A stretch of DNA of 16,651 nucleotides from CAYLJV01 sp964554215 (GCA_964554215.1 CAZKND010000028.1:1-16651); one strand, 5' to 3'; shown: positions 7,179 to 14,504, counted from the first letter of the stretch. A program made the numbers and translations. Notes: generated from the sequence alone by a model not told the origin.

Positions 7179-7664
7179 TCAATCCCCCAATTCATTCATC
7201 GCTTCCTCTATATTTTCCCAGTGTCCCCCGTGCCAATAAATTTTACCACAATCTTCACACCGCCAAAAAACATCATTATTTTCCAAAACGCCTTCCGAAA
7301 CCTGCCCGGATATCTCGGATTTTTCCACCTTACCCAAAATACCGTTGCAAACTGAACATCTTGAATCCTCCAAAGATATATCGAAAGAAACTTCCAATTT
7401 TTCCGAAATTAGATTAATCTCGTTTATCGGTGTCTTATTCTCATTTTCCAAGAGGACACATTCTAAATTATTTTTCAAAGCCTTACGATATAGGTCAACA
7501 TCTCTAGTCAGCAAAACTCTCGATTCATCTTCTGATAATTTTATCAAAAAATCGTCTTCCTTCTCAGGCGTAAGTGAAAAATCGTTAACACACTTGACAT
7601 CCTCCCCCATAAGCCTAAGCCACCTGGTCAACTTCCCTAACATCCCATCAGCAACAAACTTCAT
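7179..7664 (-). CDS. Mut7-C (PIN-like) ribonuclease domain protein with zinc ribbon
   Basis: A 161-residue member of the Mut7-C RNase family (formerly DUF82). The PIN-like part has FVADGMLGKLTRWLRLMGED with Asp6, and LLTRDVDLYRK with Asp55 and Asp57 as likely metal ligands. The C-terminal zinc ribbon has Cys103/Cys106 (CSVC) and Cys136/Cys139 (CEDC), ending in the family's GKIYWHGGHW signature. The domain is known from the 3'-5' exoribonuclease-like Mut-7 and is predicted to cut RNA. Its partner RNA here is unknown. ATG 7664 has TAGGGT upstream. It lies 34 nt after the MinD-like gene and is coupled to AMMECR1, so the pair likely forms one functional unit. Confidence 0.9.
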   Translation of the reverse strand: MKFVADGMLGKLTRWLRLMGEDVKCVNDFSLTPEKEDDFLIKLSEDESRVLLTRDVDLYRKALKNNLECVLLENENKTPINEINLISEKLEVSFDISLEDSRCSVCNGILGKVEKSEISGQVSEGVLENNDVFWRCEDCGKIYWHGGHWENIEEAMNELGD

Positions 7665-7698
7665 TCTCAGACCCTAAATGCAAATGAAAGAAAAGATA

Positions 7699-8394
7699 TT
7701 ACTCTTCTTCGATCAAATAATCGGCAAATTCGACAATCTTTTTCGCTGCCGGAGAATCGGGTTTCCATTCAACTAAAAGCTGTCCTTCATTTATCGACTT
7801 TCTAACATTTTCATCAAAAGGAATTTCACTCAAAACCGGGATGTTCATTATCCTTTCAATTTCTTCGACGGGAAGCTCATGTTCTTCCCCTTTTACCTTA
7901 TTTATCACTACACCTATCGGGTCCAATCCTAGAAAACCACTTGAAACCTTAGTTTTCATAGAATCCGAAACCGCAGTCATTTCGGGGATAGTAAGAACAA
8001 GTAATTCCTCACCGGCTTTGAAAGATGCTATAGTTTCTTTCCTCAAACCATTCGAGGCATCTATCAGAACGTAATCATAACCTTCCACATGATTTTGGAC
8101 CAGATCTACAATCCTAGAAACTTTGGCCCCTCTTATCTTATCCAAAGTTACTGCCGATGGAAGCACATTCACTCCTCCTGGACCTTCATAAACAGCTTCT
8201 TCATAGTGAAACTCTCCCTCCAAAGCTCCGTTAAGCGTTTTCGGAGCTTTTTCCAGATTAAAGAAAAGTGCTTGGCTAGGCGAAGTCACACTTCCGTCAA
8301 TAATTAATGTTGACTTTCCCTTTTTCGCCAGCACAACACNNNNNNNNNNGCGTCCAACTCCTCCTTTTCCGGAACCTATTGTAATGACTCTCAT
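7699..8394 (-). CDS. MinD/ParA-family ATPase, P-loop interrupted by an assembly gap
   Basis: A deviant Walker A ATPase of the MinD/ParA (SIMIBI) class. The N-terminus VITIGSGKGGVG is the start of the KGGxxK motif, broken by ten Ns immediately after GR. It resumes with VVLAKKGKSTLIIDGSV. DYVLIDASNG is the Walker B equivalent and GVVINKVKG the late specificity motif. Against the family pattern GVGKTTxxxNLGxxLA, four residues are missing, so the true gap is probably about 22 nt rather than 10; the reading frame is kept either way. Such ATPases position proteins, partition DNA or load metal clusters; no partner gene identifies the role here. Start ATG 8394 lies 22 nt after the GGR-like gene. Confidence 0.88.
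   Translation of the reverse strand: MRVITIGSGKGGVGRXXXXVVLAKKGKSTLIIDGSVTSPSQALFFNLEKAPKTLNGALEGEFHYEEAVYEGPGGVNVLPSAVTLDKIRGAKVSRIVDLVQNHVEGYDYVLIDASNGLRKETIASFKAGEELLVLTIPEMTAVSDSMKTKVSSGFLGLDPIGVVINKVKGEEHELPVEEIERIMNIPVLSEIPFDENVRKSINEGQLLVEWKPDSPAAKKIVEFADYLIEEE
8340..8349. other. Assembly gap (10 Ns)
   Basis: Ten undetermined bases fall within the Walker A coding region of the MinD-like gene. The round number suggests a placeholder, and protein family spacing suggests about 12 more bases are absent. The Arg beside the gap, where Lys is normal, could be an edge error. Confidence 0.98.
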
Positions 8395-8416
8395 TAGGTC
8401 TCACTTTCTGTTTTCA

Positions 8417-9619
8417 TCAGGAATACAAGGATAATATCCTTTCTACCCTTTCCTCTCCGAATAATCGTATGGGCTCTTCCCCCTTAAAAAATACTTTTAA
8501 TGAAGTTTCTAAATCCTTCGCCAAAAAAATATTTAAAAAGCTCTCCTTTAATTCTTCTTTCCCCTCTAAATAATCTACTAGAGAATCCATCTTCTGATCA
8601 GGAGATATTTCTAGAGAATCCAATAGTAGCTCCCCTACTTTCATCTCTTTCTCAAACTTCTCCCTCCAATCTTTTTCATAACCAGAAAGATTGTCCTCAG
8701 AAAGATCATTTTCACTAACAGCACTAGCCATGACCTCTCCAGCCATCTTACCAGACTCGACGGCATATTTCAAACCATGGGCCGACAGAGGATAAACTTG
8801 GCCTGCAGCGGCTCCGACAGCTATTATCCCATCATCTGCCATGGTGCTTATAGGGCCTTGAACGGGAAGTTGACGTCTATACTCTCCTATCGGAACGCTC
8901 TCGGATAATCTAGAAGGACTCTCTCTCCCTATGAACTCGTCTAAAGCGGAGTCCGGATGGATTCTGACCCCTCTTATACCTGCCATTGCCCGACCTTCAC
9001 CGAATGAATGAATCCAAGCATATCCTCGCGGAGCGAAAAGTGAGTTAAAATACAGATCTATCTTTTCTCGACCGGTGGAATTGCTCATCAAATATTCGTT
9101 TGTTTGGGTATTCTTTTCTTCATCCCAATCCATGTTTTGGACCTGTCTGCGGAAAATACTGGCCCATCTTGCTCCAGCCCCAGTTGCATCTATCACTCCT
9201 TCACTCTCTATTTCCTCCGACCAATTTCCGGATTCTATTTTCACCCCGCTTATCTTTCCTCTTTTTTCTAGAAGTTCTCTAACGGGAGCACCTAACCATA
9301 TATCTGCCCCTGCTTCTACTGCTTCCGAAGCTAATCTCTTTTCAAACTTCTCTCTGTCTATAATTTTGCCAAAATCACCCTCCACCTTCAAGTCTTTATG
9401 GGGAGAATGAAGTTCTAATTCATGTATTTCGGATTTCACCGCTTCAGAACTATACTCATCTAAAAATTCAGAAGGGATCCAAGAAGCTGTTTGGGACTGG
9501 CCTATCTGGGCCTTCATTTCTAGAAGTAGTACTTCCATTCCATTTTCAGCTGCGGCTTTTGCCGCAGTCAATCCAGCAGGTCCTGCTCCTGCTATAATTA
9601 TATCATGGTCTTCAACCAT
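8417..9619 (-). CDS. Geranylgeranyl reductase-family FAD-dependent oxidoreductase, divergent
   Basis: A 400-residue flavoprotein. The FAD-binding GAGPAGLTAAKAAAENG (Gly 11, 13, 16) and LLLEMKAQIG at the end of strand two are typical of the p-hydroxybenzoate hydroxylase-like fold, and DATGAGARW plus the C-terminal GAAAGQVYPLSAHGLKYAVESGKMAGE match archaeal GGR layout. GGR saturates the geranylgeranyl chains of archaeal membrane lipids. Here the usual GDAAG reads GAAAG (Ala270 for Asp), the GGGI turn is SAHGL, and the usual Cys-containing segment after strand two is not seen. Substrate may thus differ. ATG 9619 follows AGGGT, and a box A lies about 36 nt upstream, so this gene likely opens the minus-strand unit. 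Confidence 0.85.
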   Translation of the reverse strand: MVEDHDIIIAGAGPAGLTAAKAAAENGMEVLLLEMKAQIGQSQTASWIPSEFLDEYSSEAVKSEIHELELHSPHKDLKVEGDFGKIIDREKFEKRLASEAVEAGADIWLGAPVRELLEKRGKISGVKIESGNWSEEIESEGVIDATGAGARWASIFRRQVQNMDWDEEKNTQTNEYLMSNSTGREKIDLYFNSLFAPRGYAWIHSFGEGRAMAGIRGVRIHPDSALDEFIGRESPSRLSESVPIGEYRRQLPVQGPISTMADDGIIAVGAAAGQVYPLSAHGLKYAVESGKMAGEVMASAVSENDLSEDNLSGYEKDWREKFEKEMKVGELLLDSLEISPDQKMDSLVDYLEGKEELKESFLNIFLAKDLETSLKVFFKGEEPIRLFGEERVERILSLYS

Positions 9620-9648
9620 ACATGACCCTATTTCATTTGAAAGAAGTG

Positions 9649-9661
9649 TATTTATAAAGAT
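9649..9661 (-). promoter_or_regulatory. Box A for the GGR-like gene and downstream unit
   Basis: On the minus strand CTTTATAAATAC is centred about 36 nt before ATG 9619. The core TTTATAAA is palindromic, but distance and the gene-start position fit the minus strand. It would drive the series of closely spaced minus-strand genes toward 4695. Confidence 0.5.
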
Positions 9662-9751
9662 AAAATATTAGGGATTCTTGCTTATTAGACAAATTTTTAC
9701 AATTAGTTAAAATTATATTCTCCACTCTAAACTATTTGAGTAATTCTAACA

Positions 9752-9764
9752 CACTTTTTATTCA
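9752..9764 (+). promoter_or_regulatory. Box A candidate for the ribbon-helix-helix gene
   Basis: CACTTTTTATTC is centred about 32 nt before ATG 9790, predicting a leaderless or nearly leaderless message. This supports ATG 9790 over the upstream TTG 9736, which would lie before the promoter. Confidence 0.42.
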
Positions 9765-9789
9765 AAAAATAGAAGTAGTATTGGTAAAG

Positions 9790-10329
9790 ATGAAAAATCC
9801 AGAAAGAATAACCGTGGCTCTTGACGAAGAAACTGCAAGTATACTCGATGAAATGACTTCAGATGAAGATGTTTCTAAGAGTGAAATGGTGCGGAGAGCA
9901 ATCAAATTTTATCAAGAGAACGAAGAACTCCGAAAATACAATCAGGAAAAATTAAAGACTTATCTTAATTTACTTTCTCAAGGAGAACACGTTATCTTAG
10001 ATATCGACAGATGGTTACTAATCTTAGAAATTCTAGAATCTTCAGAGGAAAAAGAAAAATTTCGAAAAAAGTCTAGAAAGATTGCAAAATCCCACGCAGA
10101 ACAACTAAAAGGAGAAGTAGTTTCCTTTGAAGACTTACTAGAAAGACTGGAAGCTTGTAACTTTTATGACTTGGATAAAATTTCTGAAAATGAATACACT
10201 CTAATCGTAAACTCAAAGGAATCTAAAAAGTTCGTCAAAAAAACACTGGAAGACTTCGCCGAGATGATGGGTTTTGATGTAGAAATAATAGAGGACATCG
10301 GAAAACTTAGAGCAAGAGAAAAGAGCTAA
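9790..10329 (+). CDS. Ribbon-helix-helix (CopG/NikR-type) transcriptional regulator with C-terminal domain
   Basis: A 179-residue protein. Residues 5-42 form a ribbon-helix-helix DNA-binding domain: strand RITVALD, then helices in EETASILDEMTSDEDVSKSEMVRRAIKFYQ. After a charged linker comes a second domain containing LLSQGEHVILDIDRWLLILE (61-80) and a C-terminal half with helices and strands (NEYTLIVNSKESKKFVKKTLEDFAEMMGFDVEII). The C-terminal domain probably dimerises or senses a ligand, but I cannot name the effector. The frame extends to TTG 9736, but the box A at 9752-9764 argues for ATG 9790. It lies just upstream of the glutamate synthase-like gene, whose promoter region contains two inverted repeats, so local control of that gene is plausible. 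Confidence 0.83.
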   Translation: MKNPERITVALDEETASILDEMTSDEDVSKSEMVRRAIKFYQENEELRKYNQEKLKTYLNLLSQGEHVILDIDRWLLILEILESSEEKEKFRKKSRKIAKSHAEQLKGEVVSFEDLLERLEACNFYDLDKISENEYTLIVNSKESKKFVKKTLEDFAEMMGFDVEIIEDIGKLRAREKS

Positions 10330-10342
10330 ACAGTCTTCCAAA

Positions 10343-10390
10343 AACTCAAAAAGTTCCCATTCTTCAAAATATTAACTTTTCATAAAAGTT
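10343..10390. promoter_or_regulatory. Two AACT...AGTT inverted repeats upstream of the glutamate synthase-like gene
   Basis: AACT-5-AGTT (10343-10355) and AACTTTT-3-AAAAGTT (10374-10390) are both perfect inverted repeats with the same outer bases. Their centres are 33 bp apart, about three helical turns, and the second ends 11 bp before the box A. They look like paired operator sites for a dimeric regulator such as the adjacent ribbon-helix-helix protein. The second could instead be a weak hairpin after the regulator gene, but no T-run follows it. Confidence 0.4.
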
Positions 10391-10399
10391 CTCAAGAAG

Positions 10400-10411
10400 C
10401 CTTTTTATACC
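10400..10411 (+). promoter_or_regulatory. Box A for the glutamate synthase-like gene
   Basis: CCTTTTTATACC is centred about 31 nt before ATG 10437, giving a leaderless or very short-leader transcript. No clear Shine-Dalgarno site precedes the ATG. Confidence 0.55.
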
Positions 10412-10436
10412 ACGACTCTTAATTATCGTTGAGAAA

Positions 10437-12044
10437 ATGTCAAAAATTCAGAAAAATTCGTCATATCTGAACGAAATGTCCACTACGGACACAAGGACCA
10501 GAGCTCAGGATGTCAGTCCAACTAGTGGAATGTGTCCTATTTGTATAGAAGACTGCAAAGCCCTCTGCGAAATAGGAAAATCTGCATTCAGAGGAAGAGA
10601 GACACTCTATCCTATACCTGACGAATTTGGCACGAGTACTGCAGCTTCATTGAAAGATTATAGACTTGACTGGTCACACTTCAATATTCTATCCCAATTG
10701 AGAAGTGCTGAAGGGGTCGCTGAGGACCCGGATGAAGCCTTGTTTACCGAAGTAGATGTATCCTCGGAAATGGGTGGAGTTCCCTTGGAAGTTCCAATTT
10801 CTTGTGGTGCTTATGGATCTACTCAAGTAGCGAAAGACAACTGGGATGCCCTGGCAATAGGAACAGCACTATCGGGAGCGATTCTCATAGTGGGCGAAAA
10901 TGTCTGTAGAATGGATCCTGAAGCCAAATTTTCTGATGGTTCAATTGAGTACTCTGAAGATATGGAGTATAGAATCAAGAAGTTCAGAGAGTTCCAAGAC
11001 GGGGAACATGGAGATGTAGCTGTACAGACAAATGTAGAGGATGAAAGACTTGATGTTGAAAGTTATGTCATATCAGATTTAGGAGTAAATATCATTGAAA
11101 GAAAGTGGGGTCAAGGAGCCAAAGCAATAGGCGGAGAAGTCAGAATAGACAGCCTAGAAAGAGCTAAAACGTTGAAAGAGAGAGGTTACGTAGTTCTGCC
11201 CGATCCTACTAACCGAGCTGTTCAAGAAGGATACAGAGAAGGAAGCATCAAATCTTTCGAAAGACACAGCAGAGTCGGAATGCCTGAAAAGAAATCATTC
11301 GTTGAAGACGTCGAAAATCTAAGAGACAAAGGTGCAGAAAAAGTAACTCTAAAAACCGGAGCTTACAGACCTTCAGATGTCGCATGGACCATGAAAGTAG
11401 CTTCCGAATCAAAAGTCGATTACATAACATTTGATGGAGCAGGTGGAGGTACGGGAATGAGTCCAGTTCCTATGATGAATGAAATGAGTACGCCGACCGT
11501 TTACCTAGAAGCTCAAGTTCTCAAAAGTGCGAAGATCCTGGACGAAGAAGGAGAATATGTTCCAGACATAAGCATTGCCGGAGGTTTCATTCAAGAAACT
11601 CAAATTCTGAAAGCTCTAGCATTGAGTAACTACGGTGACGAACCTTACATAAAGTCCGTAACTATGGGTAGATCACCTATTACAGCAGCCTTCAAAGGTT
11701 CTTACTACTCTGAACTCGCAGAAAAAGACAAATTACCATCTACCTTCGAAGATGAATATGGAAGCGATGTAGAAGACTTCTTTGTAACTGCATCGGATCT
11801 CAAAGAAGAATACGGAGACAAGTACGATGATATACCTCCAGGAGCAATCGCAGTATACACTTACCTATCGGACAGAATAGGCGTTGGACTAAAACAGCTC
11901 CTAGCAGGTACAAGAAAATGGGACTTAAGCCTAGCAGATAGAAGTGACCTGGCATCACTCACGGAGAGAGCAGAAAAAGCTACTGGCATACCTACGATGG
12001 AAAAAATCGAAACGGACGTCTACGATAAAATACTTAGAGAGTAA
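10437..12044 (+). CDS. FMN-binding glutamate synthase-like protein with N-terminal cysteine cluster
   Basis: A 535-residue protein with the FMN/2-oxoglutarate domain of glutamate synthase (GltS family). Visible family motifs are VPISCGAYGS (119-128), LKTGAYRPSDVA (305-316), FDGAGGGTGMSPVP (332-345) and SIAGGF (379-384). It lacks a glutaminase domain, so ammonia would come from another subunit or from free ammonium. All six Cys lie in the first 160 residues: C33, C36, C40, C44 (CX2CX3CX3C), C123 and C157. The Cys triplet that binds the 3Fe-4S cluster in ordinary GltS, expected after VTMGRSP, is absent. The N-terminal cluster may replace it. Calling it glutamate synthase is therefore family-level only. 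It has its own box A and a T-rich terminator. Confidence 0.85.
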   Translation: MSKIQKNSSYLNEMSTTDTRTRAQDVSPTSGMCPICIEDCKALCEIGKSAFRGRETLYPIPDEFGTSTAASLKDYRLDWSHFNILSQLRSAEGVAEDPDEALFTEVDVSSEMGGVPLEVPISCGAYGSTQVAKDNWDALAIGTALSGAILIVGENVCRMDPEAKFSDGSIEYSEDMEYRIKKFREFQDGEHGDVAVQTNVEDERLDVESYVISDLGVNIIERKWGQGAKAIGGEVRIDSLERAKTLKERGYVVLPDPTNRAVQEGYREGSIKSFERHSRVGMPEKKSFVEDVENLRDKGAEKVTLKTGAYRPSDVAWTMKVASESKVDYITFDGAGGGTGMSPVPMMNEMSTPTVYLEAQVLKSAKILDEEGEYVPDISIAGGFIQETQILKALALSNYGDEPYIKSVTMGRSPITAAFKGSYYSELAEKDKLPSTFEDEYGSDVEDFFVTASDLKEEYGDKYDDIPPGAIAVYTYLSDRIGVGLKQLLAGTRKWDLSLADRSDLASLTERAEKATGIPTMEKIETDVYDKILRE

Positions 12045-12063
12045 ATCCAAAAATTCAGAGAGA

Positions 12064-12090
12064 ATTTTCTTTTAATTCCTTTTTTATTAT
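12064..12090 (+). terminator. T-rich terminator after the glutamate synthase-like gene
   Basis: Three T-tracts (TTTTCTTTT, TT, TTTTTT) begin about 20 nt after the stop codon. Archaeal RNA polymerase terminates at such oligo-T stretches without needing a hairpin. Confidence 0.5.
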
Positions 12091-12182
12091 GGATATTCCT
12101 ATATAACGAATATATGCTGTTTCTATATCCGGTTAGTACAGAAATTTATCGATTTCATCTTCCAACAAAACTAAATATTTTC

Positions 12183-12194
12183 CCTTTATAAAGG
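12183..12194 (+). promoter_or_regulatory. Box A for tfb
   Basis: CCTTTATAAAGG, a perfect 12-bp palindrome with a strong TATA core, is centred about 38 nt before ATG 12227. Expected transcript start is about 12 nt before the ATG. Confidence 0.6.
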
Positions 12195-12226
12195 ACCTCA
12201 ACAACATTTGTGATTGAGATGTCGAA

Positions 12227-13156
12227 ATGATGGAAGCTAAAACAAAATCTGAAAGACCAAAAAGCAAAAGAGATCACTGTCCTGCATGCGATAGCAATGC
12301 AGTAATACAGGACCACCAAAGCGGAGAAAGCATATGCACCAGATGCGGAATGGTCCTGATTCAAAAAGAGATGGATAAGAAAGCAGAATGGTACGAGAAA
12401 CCAGGCGAGCAGACAGGAAGAGCAGACACCTCCACCGGTTCCGATATCACACAGCACGACCTCGGACTAGGCAGCAAAATCGGAAAATCCAGAGATTTAT
12501 CCCCTGCTAAAAGAGCTAAAATGAGAAGATTGAAGAAATGGAACAAAAGATCCAGAGCAACAACCTATCAAGACCGAAGTCTCAGACAAGCCCTGATAAA
12601 CCTCGACAAACTTTGCGAAGATTTACATCTGAAAAAAACCGTGAAAGAAGAAGTAAGCAGTCTCTACAGAAAAGCCAAAAAAGGTGAAATCACCCCTGGA
12701 AGAGATACATGGACCATGTTAGCTTCTCTAATATTCGTAGTGGCAAGAATGCGAGGAATACCACGAACTGAAAAAGAAATAGCAGAGGTACTGATGGAAA
12801 GAAAACAGATGGGAGAAAAGAAAGCTTACAAAGCGCTTAGAAGAACGAGAAAGGTATTGATAAAGAATCTTGACTTAGACGTTCCGAGACCAAAACCCAA
12901 AGAATACTTAGATAGATTCTCAACAAGATTGGATCTACCCAACAAAGTTAGAGCAAAAGCCCACGAACTTTGCCACTCAACTCCGGAAAAACTGAAAAGC
13001 CGAAAAGCCTCATTCCTCGTTGCCGCAGGACTCATCTACAATGCTTCAAGAAATGTAGAAGGATTCAAATTGAAAATTAGAGAAGTCGCTGAAACTTTGG
13101 ACGTAGGTGTCTCGAGCCTCTCAAAAACCGGAAAACTACTTAGAGAAAATCAGTGA
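12227..13156 (+). CDS. tfb: Transcription initiation factor IIB (TFB)
   Basis: A 309-residue archaeal TFB, which recruits RNA polymerase to TBP-bound promoters. The N-terminal zinc ribbon has C18, C21, C37 and C40 (CPAC, CTRC) and the hydrophobic ICTRCGMVL core. The B-reader region follows (EWYEKPGEQTGRADTSTGSDITQHDLGLGSKIG), then two cyclin-like repeats of about 90 residues each, one starting near DRSLRQALINLDKLC and the other near PKEYLDRFSTRLDLP. The last repeat ends in REVAETLDVGVSSLSKTGKLL, a helix-turn-helix that contacts the BRE upstream of TATA. Length is normal. ATG 12227 and ATG 12230 are adjacent; the difference is one residue. It is probably monocistronic and converges on the PHP gene with a 38-bp gap. 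Confidence 0.95.
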   Translation: MMEAKTKSERPKSKRDHCPACDSNAVIQDHQSGESICTRCGMVLIQKEMDKKAEWYEKPGEQTGRADTSTGSDITQHDLGLGSKIGKSRDLSPAKRAKMRRLKKWNKRSRATTYQDRSLRQALINLDKLCEDLHLKKTVKEEVSSLYRKAKKGEITPGRDTWTMLASLIFVVARMRGIPRTEKEIAEVLMERKQMGEKKAYKALRRTRKVLIKNLDLDVPRPKPKEYLDRFSTRLDLPNKVRAKAHELCHSTPEKLKSRKASFLVAAGLIYNASRNVEGFKLKIREVAETLDVGVSSLSKTGKLLRENQ

Positions 13157-13194
13157 CCCAATTAAAAACAGAACTGAACACCAACTCCTTCAGA

Positions 13195-14472
13195 TTAATC
13201 CAACCAATCTTTTCTCAATCCTATGAATAGAACGATGGCTAAAAACACTGCAGCTACAGTCATAACAATTCCAACCGATGTCCAAGGAGTTTCCTGAGGG
13301 GGCTCATCTTCCAGGAAGTCCAAAGATTCATCCCCACCGCCAAAGTAAAATGCTTGAGACCCCACCACATTAGCTGAGTCTTTTCCACCTTCACCCCATA
13401 TTTCGAACCTGACATAATTTTGATTATCTTCTATATTTTCAAAATAGAAACTACTTCCAGTACTCACGGTTTCTCCATCAAAAATCCACCTTATCTCTTC
13501 ATAACCTCCTCTATTCTCTATCTCCAGTTCAATCTCATCATTCTCAATATTTATCTCAGAAACTTTGGGAGGCTTTCCTTCACCTAAATTTTGAACAAAA
13601 AACATTCTCCCCTCACTCATTGAGTCCCTAACCGACTCGGTCGTCCTTTCAGGAGCAAGAACAGTTGTCCAAGTAGTATTCCAATCCCATTTATGCTCAT
13701 CAGAAACCGCCACTCCATAAACCTCTCTATCCCATCCAAATTTTCTCAAATTCTTATCGAAAATGTTCGCATTATAATCGGAATAATCATTTCCAGCATT
13801 AATGACTTCCAAACCTATCAGATGATTTTCATCATATTCGTCAAAATATTGATAATACCAATCCCAATCCTTACCTTCATAACTCTGTTCATGCCACTCT
13901 GGATGTGCGAAAAACTGAACACCACTATAAGACTTTCCGGTTTCAGGATGGACTTCCCGACCACTCACAACATCCAAAAACTCTTCAAAATCTAAAACCC
14001 AACCACGAGGTTCGGCCCCAGACCCCCAATTGCTTTCAGCCGACTGGGCCTCAGTGAACAAAGTGGGCATATGGCTACCTTTCGACCTGAAAATATTGCC
14101 GTCATAGGTCGGCTCACTTCCCGGCACGGCTATGATATCGAACTGATCTGTGTCAACACCGTAGTTCTCCCAGGGATAAGTACAAACCCAATGGTCTGTT
14201 ATCGCCAAAACGTCGAAATTATCTTCTACATGACCTCTAACACTTTCCTTTACTGTGGCCTCACCATCGGAATGTATTGTATGAGAATGAAAACTTGACT
14301 TGAGATATTCATAATTATCCCAATCAATATTTTCATAAGGCGATCTTACTTCGTAATTCTCGTTCGTAACTCCTTCCACAGATGTTGGCCCCAACAAAAA
14401 AGAAAAAATCACGAAAAGGATTGCAGCCAAAAGTAAGAATTTACGTTTACCGAGAGCTCTGTTCGAAAACAT
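13195..14472 (-). CDS. Membrane-anchored extracytoplasmic PHP-domain (CehA/McbA-like) metallohydrolase
   Basis: A 425-residue protein. A signal or anchor helix spans about 11-29, the PHP domain about 55-295, a beta-rich domain about 300-378, and a C-terminal helix about 397-418 followed by RKDWLD. Metal ligands of the PHP family are intact: His62 and His64 (FHSHT), Asp69, Asp93-His94 (TDHW), Glu120 (PGSEP), His190 (FFAHPEWH), Asp258 and His260 (SDEH). PHP enzymes cleave phosphate or carbamate esters with a multinuclear metal site. The predicted topology puts the enzyme outside the cell, suggesting scavenging or surface glycan/lipid processing; the substrate is unknown. ATG 14472 follows GAGGGG and a box A near 14506-14517. 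No neighbour shares its transcript. Confidence 0.85.
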   Translation of the reverse strand: MFSNRALGKRKFLLLAAILFVIFSFLLGPTSVEGVTNENYEVRSPYENIDWDNYEYLKSSFHSHTIHSDGEATVKESVRGHVEDNFDVLAITDHWVCTYPWENYGVDTDQFDIIAVPGSEPTYDGNIFRSKGSHMPTLFTEAQSAESNWGSGAEPRGWVLDFEEFLDVVSGREVHPETGKSYSGVQFFAHPEWHEQSYEGKDWDWYYQYFDEYDENHLIGLEVINAGNDYSDYNANIFDKNLRKFGWDREVYGVAVSDEHKWDWNTTWTTVLAPERTTESVRDSMSEGRMFFVQNLGEGKPPKVSEINIENDEIELEIENRGGYEEIRWIFDGETVSTGSSFYFENIEDNQNYVRFEIWGEGGKDSANVVGSQAFYFGGGDESLDFLEDEPPQETPWTSVGIVMTVAAVFLAIVLFIGLRKDWLD

Positions 14473-14504
14473 AAGAACTTACCCCTCTCTCGTTAAAATT
14501 CAAT

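Noticed and set aside
9736..9789. Eighteen extra N-terminal codons for the ribbon-helix-helix protein from TTG 9736
   Set aside because: The extension has no ribosome site, its residues are not part of the DNA-binding domain, and the likely box A lies inside it.
10374..10390. AACTTTT/AAAAGTT hairpin as an intrinsic terminator of the regulator gene
   Set aside because: No T-run follows directly, and its match to the second AACT...AGTT repeat upstream makes an operator more likely. A terminator is not excluded.
13693..14298. Plus-strand frames opposite the PHP gene
   Set aside because: They are antisense shadows of a gene with intact metal-binding motifs and show no start signals or recognisable domains.
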